NCBI GenBank assembly: GCA_030598355.1
Contig: JAUVQD010000021.1
Location: 1 to 11,258 of the forward strand
Direction of reading: 5' to 3'
DNA length: 11,258 bases
Source: Actinomycetes bacterium
GTDB taxonomy: Bacteria; Actinomycetota; Aquicultoria; CAJVYJ01; JAUVQD01
Shown here: piece by piece, positions 7,312 through 11,258 of the stretch
Position numbering within the stretch: position 1 is the first letter of the stretch
Layout of the letters: the number at the start of each line of letters is the position of its first letter
Notes under the pieces: model-generated
Seen by the model: the letters and a program-made list of their open reading frames with translations, nothing else
Told to the model about the DNA's origin: nothing
Database searches by the model: none
Program-made: the position numbers and the translations under genes

Positions 7312-7850
7312 TAATTCTTGTCACAGGCGGCTGCCGAAGCGGAAAGAGTAGCCAGGCCGGAAAGCTGGCTTCGTCGATTGGAGGGCGAAAGTTGTTTATT
7401 GCGACGGCTCCGGTCACCGATGAAGAGATGAGGCAGCGTATTGAACGACACAAGGAAGCAAGAGGCGAAAAAGAGTGGGATGTGCTCGAGGAAACACTCG
7501 ATCTTGCCGGTGCCATACGTGACAGCGGGCATTACGACGTGATCGTCGTTGATTGCCTGACATTATGGATAAACAACTTGATGCTGGAAGCGGTTGAAAA
7601 GGGCCAAGATCTGGACGAAGCGGGGATAGTTGAGAAGTGTGAGCTTCTAGGAGTTGCGTCAAGCCAAGGAAACAGCACCGTAATTTTTGTCACAAACGAG
7701 GTGGGGGCTGGTATTGTGCCCGATAATGAGTCGGCCCGGATTTTCAGAGATCTAGCTGGTCGCTGCAACCAGAAGATCGCGGCTGTGTCTGATAAGGTGA
7801 TCATGATGGTCAGCGGGCTGCCGCTGATCTTAAAGGGTCATAAATTGTAA
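7308..7850 (+). CDS. cobU: Adenosylcobinamide kinase / adenosylcobinamide-phosphate guanylyltransferase
   Basis: CobU phosphorylates adenosylcobinamide and then transfers GMP to it, giving adenosyl-GDP-cobinamide, a late step of cobalamin synthesis and corrinoid salvage. I place the start at ATG 7308, giving 180 residues, the family's usual size. AAAGGAG at 7293-7299 lies eight bases upstream, and the protein then starts MIILVTGG as in relatives; the ATGA overlap with the PepSY-like gene implies coupling. The P-loop GGCRSGKSS holds Lys13. RIERHKEAR holds His48, the equivalent of the guanylylated His46 of Salmonella CobU. VDCLTLWINN (81-90) and FVTNEVGAGIVP are further family signatures. No other cobalamin gene is present in the window, so it is isolated from its pathway here. 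Confidence 0.93.
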   Translation: MIILVTGGCRSGKSSQAGKLASSIGGRKLFIATAPVTDEEMRQRIERHKEARGEKEWDVLEETLDLAGAIRDSGHYDVIVVDCLTLWINNLMLEAVEKGQDLDEAGIVEKCELLGVASSQGNSTVIFVTNEVGAGIVPDNESARIFRDLAGRCNQKIAAVSDKVIMMVSGLPLILKGHKL

Positions 7851-7857
7851 CGCTGCA

Positions 7858-7888
7858 TTGTCACTCACCTCTCTCCATTGGGTAAGAT
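7858..7888 (+). promoter_or_regulatory. Weak candidate promoter before the ClpP-like gene
   Basis: TTGTCA at 7858-7863 is a good -35 (five of six), but the best -10, TAAGAT at 7883-7888, matches only four of six and the spacer is 19 bases. It would give the ClpP-like gene its own start in the 61-base gap after cobU. Read-through from cobU is equally possible. Confidence 0.25.
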
Positions 7889-7911
7889 TCAGAAAAAGGA
7901 GTCTTATACCT

Positions 7912-8568
7912 TTGGAGTTATTCGGTTCAAGAAAATCAAGTGATCGTTCAAGAGCTGGTCGTCATGGTGATGGGTCAGAATCGGCCGGACGTCATTTGAC
8001 TGACGAAGAAGTGACTGAATTCGAACGATGGAAAACTTTTGAGGACCTCCAGAAATATAGAACCCTAGACGACTTACGCACCATTCTTTATTTCGGCGAA
8101 ATCGAGAGCGACAAATCAAAAGAAGTAATCAGAAAAATGCTCGAGTTCGAAGCGAAGGACCCGGGAGAACCAATCATAATGAAAATATCGTCCAGCGGGG
8201 GTTCCGCCCTTGATGGCCTGACAATTGTAGAAACTATGCGGACAATAACCTCGCCGGTCATGACATTCTGTCTCGGCTACGCGTTTTCAATGGCCTTGGT
8301 CATATTGGCAGCCGGTGAACCTGGTTATCGATTCTGTACGCGCGGCAGCTGGATGATGATGCATCAGATTTCTGCCGGGCGGTATCAGCGTTTTGATGAG
8401 CTCAAAACTACATTTAGCTTCTATGAAAGATTGAACCAGCAGTTGGCAAAAATTATTGCGGATAGCTCTCATCAAAAACTAGAAAAAGTGGAGCAAGACA
8501 TGCGGGCCGACACCTGGATGGCCGCCGAAGAGGCAACGGGCTTACAGATTATCGACGAAATCATTTAG
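7912..8568 (+). CDS. Divergent ClpP-like serine peptidase (family S14)
   Basis: This is a 218-residue ClpP-fold protein with an intact catalytic triad: Ser126 in GYAFSMA, His151 in MMMHQ and Asp200 in RADTWMAAEEA. Gly96-Gly97 in SSSGGSALDG corresponds to the oxyanion-hole loop of ClpP. It differs from canonical ClpP. The first 28 residues are basic and Ser/Gly-rich and look disordered, followed by an acidic helical piece (29-55), instead of the short axial-loop N-terminus. The handle helix region (157-185) lacks the usual GQATDIEI-type sequence. I chose TTG 7912 as start because AGGAG at 7898-7902 is nine bases upstream; an upstream TTG at 7858 lacks such a site. No Clp ATPase gene is nearby. 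It may be an alternative ClpP subunit or an independent peptidase; the substrate is unknown. Confidence 0.85.
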   Translation: MELFGSRKSSDRSRAGRHGDGSESAGRHLTDEEVTEFERWKTFEDLQKYRTLDDLRTILYFGEIESDKSKEVIRKMLEFEAKDPGEPIIMKISSSGGSALDGLTIVETMRTITSPVMTFCLGYAFSMALVILAAGEPGYRFCTRGSWMMMHQISAGRYQRFDELKTTFSFYERLNQQLAKIIADSSHQKLEKVEQDMRADTWMAAEEATGLQIIDEII

Positions 8569-8573
8569 CGGCT

Positions 8574-8603
8574 TTGGTCTTTATCGCGTTCCCAAGGTAT
8601 AAT
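8574..8603 (+). promoter_or_regulatory. Candidate promoter for the radical SAM gene
   Basis: A perfect TATAAT lies at 8598-8603. The -35 is weak, TTGGTC at 8574-8579 (three of six) with an 18-base spacer. The predicted start near 8610 leaves a leader of only about 20 bases, just long enough for the GAGGGA ribosome binding site at 8612-8617. Confidence 0.5.
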
Positions 8604-8628
8604 CAATCGTTGAGGGACGTGAACACAA

Positions 8629-9522
8629 ATGTCAATGCAGGGCCTGCACCTGCTGCTAACCTATAAATGTAATGCTCGCTGTCGCCACTGCTTTTTGAGC
8701 GCGGGTCCTGATCGGAGGGAAGTCTTTTCTTCTGCTCTAGCCAAAAAGATAATCGATGAAGCTAGCCTGATGCCTACGGTCAATCATCTCTTCGTTGAAG
8801 GCGGCGAGCCCTTTCTATTTCCTGAGCTATTGTTATCCACGATAAGATACGCTACTGACCGCGGATTTTGGATAGGCGCTTTGACCAATGGGTTCTGGGC
8901 AATATCCGAGCAAAAAGCTGAAGAGCGATTACAACCTTTGGTGGCTGCAGGTCTTAAATCTTTATCAATCAGCACTGATGCCTGGCATGAGGAATTTGTC
9001 CCGGTTAGCCGGGTAAATATTGCTGTCGACGCCGCACGTTCGCTCGGCCTTAAAGTTGATGTTATGTATTGTGAGAGCGGTTCAGCCACAGATGGAGCTG
9101 AGTCGGCACCCTTTTTAGCCGGCGATATTGTCTGCCGGGGAAGAGCGGCTTCCAGTCTCTGTGTCAACGGCAATAAGGATTGGAGATCACTGACGACTTG
9201 TCCGGAAGAACTAGAGTGTCCGAGCCGAGTCCATATAGATCCATTGGGCGAGATACATCTTTGCCAAGGTCTTTTGCTCGGGGAAACCGCGACAGTGAAA
9301 AGTGTAAATCAGATATTTAAGGATTATCAACCTGAAAACCATCCTTTAGTGGCAAGCCTGGCCGCAGGTGGCCCGGCCGAGCTGGCTCGTTTTGCAAAAA
9401 GCTATGGTTGGAAGCCTAGTCAAGGTTACGTTGATGGTTGTCAGTTGTGTTCTGAGGTTAGAAAAGCGCTAAAAGAGCATTTCCCGAAACTTATCGGCCC
9501 GGCGTTCGTTTTTACAAACTAG
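8629..9522 (+). CDS. Radical SAM protein with additional C-terminal cysteine motifs, function unknown
   Basis: The 297-residue protein has the radical SAM cluster motif CX3CX2C (Cys14, Cys18, Cys21, in YKCNARCRHCF) and a GGEP motif (58-61) that binds the SAM amino group. The C-terminal third carries eight more cysteines (148, 169, 178, 191, 197, 212, 271, 274). Their setting, including CRGRAA, CPSRVHIDPLGEIHLCQG and DGCQLCSEVRKAL, recalls SPASM/twitch-type auxiliary Fe-S cluster domains. It also matches my memory of a widespread uncharacterised radical SAM family ending in a C-x-L-C-x-x-x-R motif. The reaction is unknown; no peptide precursor, maturase partner or transporter gene lies beside it. 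The ATG at 8629 has GAGGGA eleven bases upstream. Its stop abuts the stop of the convergent sensor gene with no gap. Confidence 0.88.
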   Translation: MSMQGLHLLLTYKCNARCRHCFLSAGPDRREVFSSALAKKIIDEASLMPTVNHLFVEGGEPFLFPELLLSTIRYATDRGFWIGALTNGFWAISEQKAEERLQPLVAAGLKSLSISTDAWHEEFVPVSRVNIAVDAARSLGLKVDVMYCESGSATDGAESAPFLAGDIVCRGRAASSLCVNGNKDWRSLTTCPEELECPSRVHIDPLGEIHLCQGLLLGETATVKSVNQIFKDYQPENHPLVASLAAGGPAELARFAKSYGWKPSQGYVDGCQLCSEVRKALKEHFPKLIGPAFVFTN

Positions 9523-10725
9523 TTAGAGCGATTGTTTTAGGATTTCCATAACCCGTTCGTCGAACGAACCCTTTTCCATTTTTGCTAAAATGGTTTTGGC
9601 GGCAGGAGCGCGTCCTCGCCCGGGGTGCGCTTTATCAACATAAGCTTCTGCCACGTCAATAATCCTCGTGCCGATTGGCGGTGGTTTTTTTGATCGGCCG
9701 TCCATTGAAATGATCTCAGTTATTCTATTCGGGAATTTCAGCGACTTCAATATTTTGGCCGAGGCTTTAGCGCCGTCGCCATTCTTCTTTTCTTTGCCCG
9801 CGATCTTATGTACATCTTTGAGTATCGCAGCGATTTCGACGGCCTCAACAGTTGTTGTTGGCAGCTCCATCATGGTAGCTAAGGACTGAGCCTTATCAGC
9901 GATTCTTTTGGCGCGTCCGTTCGTTTTTGTCTGGTAGCTGGCAACTTTTGATAGCAGACCCAAAAGACCACTTTGTATATCGCTCTGTTCCCGCAATGAA
10001 TCAATCGCAGTCGCAGAATTAGAGATCTCACACGCTATGATCTCAAGGACTTCAAGTTCATTTTTCTCAAGTTTTATTTCAGAGTTTGTCCAAAAGGCGA
10101 TCGCGCCCCATAAGCGGCCTTCCAGTCTCAGCGGTACTGCTATCAGGTTTTTAACAAGCTTGATCGGTTGATGATTTTCAATCCCTGGTTCGGGTTGGAT
10201 CAAGGAGCGCCCTGTTTTGTTGATAAAACCTGTCACACGATCAACCAGATGGGGGTCGATCGTTCCAGGGAACGTGATGAGCGGCGTCTCCCATTTTGAA
10301 TTCTTATCGCGCAAGACCACAAAGCCGCCTTCAGCATTGAAGAATTGGCGTGTCACTTTGAAAAGTTTTTCCAAAATATATGTATCTTGCACCTGAGAAA
10401 TAAGGAAGCCAATGGTAGACAGAAATTCTTTGCTTCTAAGCTCTTTGGAAAGCTGAGTCGAACTATTTTGCATATCCGAAAGTAATTTTTTTGTTAGCGT
10501 GGCTTGCTGTATTTCTTTTTGAGCCTGATAGAAAATGACAGCGACTACAAAGCTGATAAAATAGAGCCTGAGCATGATGTTGTATTTGAGGGCGCCGACA
10601 AAACCGGTTATCTCATCGATAAAGAAAAAGAGGCCGAAAACTGTCATGGCCATTATATACATGAGAAAATAATTTAAATATCGTATTTCACGTCGTCGTT
10701 TTTCTATTTTTTCGATAGTGTGCAT
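9523..10725 (-). CDS. Membrane sensor with GAF-like domain and degenerate HD-GYP-like domain
   Basis: The 400-residue protein starts with a basic segment and two membrane helices (about 17-37 and 49-66). A likely coiled coil (about 67-100) leads to a GAF-like sensory domain (about 103-240, with AEGGFVVLRD and LIAVPLRLEGRLWGAIAFW). The last 145 residues resemble HD-GYP cyclic-di-GMP phosphodiesterases: RAKRIADKAQSLA, then AAILKDVHKIAG, then PPIGTRIIDVAEAYVD. The metal and catalytic ligands are mostly lost. The HD motif reads Lys303-Asp304, the leading His is Arg271, and the HHE/GYP segment is replaced by SMDGRSKKPPP. I infer an inactive or repurposed domain that senses or binds rather than hydrolyses. 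The start ATG has GGAGGC (10734-10739) about eight bases upstream. It is the only minus-strand gene here, convergent with the radical SAM gene and divergent from queH. Confidence 0.8.
   Translation of the reverse strand: MHTIEKIEKRRREIRYLNYFLMYIMAMTVFGLFFFIDEITGFVGALKYNIMLRLYFISFVVAVIFYQAQKEIQQATLTKKLLSDMQNSSTQLSKELRSKEFLSTIGFLISQVQDTYILEKLFKVTRQFFNAEGGFVVLRDKNSKWETPLITFPGTIDPHLVDRVTGFINKTGRSLIQPEPGIENHQPIKLVKNLIAVPLRLEGRLWGAIAFWTNSEIKLEKNELEVLEIIACEISNSATAIDSLREQSDIQSGLLGLLSKVASYQTKTNGRAKRIADKAQSLATMMELPTTTVEAVEIAAILKDVHKIAGKEKKNGDGAKASAKILKSLKFPNRITEIISMDGRSKKPPPIGTRIIDVAEAYVDKAHPGRGRAPAAKTILAKMEKGSFDERVMEILKQSL
9555..9569 (+). terminator. Possible hairpin terminator for the radical SAM transcript, inside the convergent gene
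   Basis: GTTCGT-CGA-ACGAAC forms a perfect six-base-pair stem with a three-base loop 33 bases past the radical SAM stop. It is followed by CCTTTTCCATTTTT on the plus strand. The stem is short and the T-tract interrupted, so a weak intrinsic terminator is the most one can claim. The same bases encode residues near the C-terminus of the sensor protein. Confidence 0.25.
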
Positions 10726-10736
10726 AAACTTTTGCC

Positions 10737-10754
10737 TCCGAAGTAATTTTCGGA
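10737..10754 (-). promoter_or_regulatory. Inverted repeat in the sensor gene leader overlapping its ribosome binding site
   Basis: TCCGAA-AATTAC-TTCGGA on the minus strand is a perfect six-base inverted repeat with a six-base loop. Its 3' arm supplies the GGA of the GGAGG ribosome binding site, so as RNA it could partly mask translation initiation. As DNA it could be an operator. A second dyad, ATTTTC-G-GAAAAT at 10746-10758, overlaps it. No clear promoter could be placed on either strand of this 81-base divergent gap. Confidence 0.35.
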
Positions 10755-10763
10755 AAATAGGGG

Positions 10764-10780
10764 TTGCGACTTGAGCGCAA
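10764..10780. repeat. Short inverted repeat in the divergent sensor-queH gap
   Basis: TTGCG-ACTTGAG-CGCAA is a perfect five-base inverted repeat with a seven-base spacer, just upstream of the queH ribosome binding site. It may be a protein-binding site or chance; its arms are short. Confidence 0.25.
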
Positions 10781-10806
10781 GCTTAAGGTTGAAGGAGTGT
10801 ATTTCA

Positions 10807-11258
10807 ATGCGAATACTGAGTCACGTTTGTTGCGGGCCATGCTTTACAGCAGTTTTTGAAAAACTAGCTGGCGACCGCCACGATGTAGAGGCTTTTTATT
10901 ACAATCCAAACATTCATCCCAGAGCTGAATACCGGCGCCGCTTAGCTTACCTTAAGGCAATGTGCGACGACGAAGGCATAGATCTGAAAGTTGGCGACTA
11001 CGATATCCATCGGTATTTTCAAACGGTCGTAAATTTTAAGGAAAAGGTTGAGCGATGTCAAAAGTGCTACCGGCTCCGATTAAAAGAAACAGCCGAATTA
11101 GCCTCTGTTGGCGGTTTTGACGCTTTCACCACGACCTTGCTCCTTAGTCCCTGGCAATTTCATGATGAGCTCCGAGAGATCGGCGACGAGATAAGCGAAA
11201 CTGTCGGCGTGAACTTCTACTATCAAGACTTTCGTCCAAACTATCGCCACTCCGTTGA
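10807..11258 (+). CDS. queH: Epoxyqueuosine reductase QueH, 3'-truncated by the window
   Basis: QueH (formerly DUF208) reduces epoxyqueuosine to queuosine in tRNA, the last step of Q synthesis, and is the cobalamin-independent alternative to QueG. The frame from ATG 10807 stays open to the window end (150 complete codons), so the C-terminus is missing, probably by some tens of residues. The N-terminal HVCCGPC motif (Cys8, Cys9, Cys12) and ERCQKCYRLRL (Cys84, Cys87) supply the Fe-S ligands expected in the family. YYNPNIHP (31-38), FTTTLLLSPWQFHDELREIG and YQDFRPNY are further signatures. GAAGGAG at 10791-10797 is a strong ribosome binding site nine bases before the ATG. It is transcribed divergently from the sensor gene. 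Other queuosine genes such as queA and tgt often lie near, but none is visible here. Confidence 0.94.
   Translation, partial: MRILSHVCCGPCFTAVFEKLAGDRHDVEAFYYNPNIHPRAEYRRRLAYLKAMCDDEGIDLKVGDYDIHRYFQTVVNFKEKVERCQKCYRLRLKETAELASVGGFDAFTTTLLLSPWQFHDELREIGDEISETVGVNFYYQDFRPNYRHSV

Noticed and set aside
7858..7911. Longer N-terminus for the ClpP-like protein from TTG 7858
   Set aside because: No ribosome binding site precedes it, and AGGAG at 7898-7902 lies inside this extension at the right distance for TTG 7912.
9555..9569. Second LexA box (GTTCG and CGAAC half-sites)
   Set aside because: The half-sites are in the inverse order (GTTCG then CGAAC) with wrong spacing, and the site is in the 3' end of a coding region.

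Overview
The window is about 11.26 kb of gene-dense bacterial chromosome at mid GC. It holds 15 genes: 14 on the plus strand and one on the minus strand. No gap exceeds 90 bases. I see no insertion sequence, tRNA, rRNA, CRISPR array or phage gene. The order pdxS-pdxT-yebC-ruvC-ruvA-ruvB is the arrangement known from Actinomycetota. A LexA box of the Gram-positive/actinobacterial type stands in front of ruvC, which agrees. The GC is well below that of Streptomyces or Mycobacterium, so a deep-branching or subsurface actinobacterial lineage is my best guess; a Bacillota-related organism is not excluded. Start codons other than ATG are common: TTG for ruvB, both ABC genes and the ClpP-like gene; GTG for pdxT and the PepSY-like gene.

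Region 1 (1-2052) carries the end of pdxS, pdxT and yebC. PdxS and PdxT form the ribose-5-phosphate-dependent pyridoxal phosphate synthase. The three genes are nearly contiguous. Region 2 (2053-4258) is the Holliday-junction operon ruvCAB. It has its own candidate promoter, with an SOS-box-like site between its -35 region and its -10. Region 3 (4280-6354) is an ABC exporter pair of unknown substrate, the ATPase and permease overlapping by TTGA; its short spacing from ruvB suggests read-through.

Region 4 (6355-7850) starts with a good promoter. It encodes a small secreted or anchored protein with a Met/His patch, a PepSY-like membrane-anchored protein, and CobU (corrinoid salvage), the last two overlapping by ATGA. 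Region 5 (7851-9522) holds a divergent ClpP-like serine peptidase with an intact triad, then an uncharacterised radical SAM protein with many extra cysteines behind a perfect TATAAT. Region 6 is a minus-strand membrane sensor (9523-10725) with a GAF-like domain and an HD-GYP-like domain whose metal ligands are largely lost. Its stop abuts the radical SAM stop. Region 7 starts at 10807 with queH (queuosine synthesis), cut by the window end and divergent from the sensor gene.

Most genes are housekeeping. The less described parts are the HD-GYP-like pseudoenzyme, the radical SAM protein, the ClpP-like protein, and the small-protein/PepSY/CobU cluster. I do not see a clear new multi-gene system. 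All functional calls rest on reading motifs by eye, with no database search.
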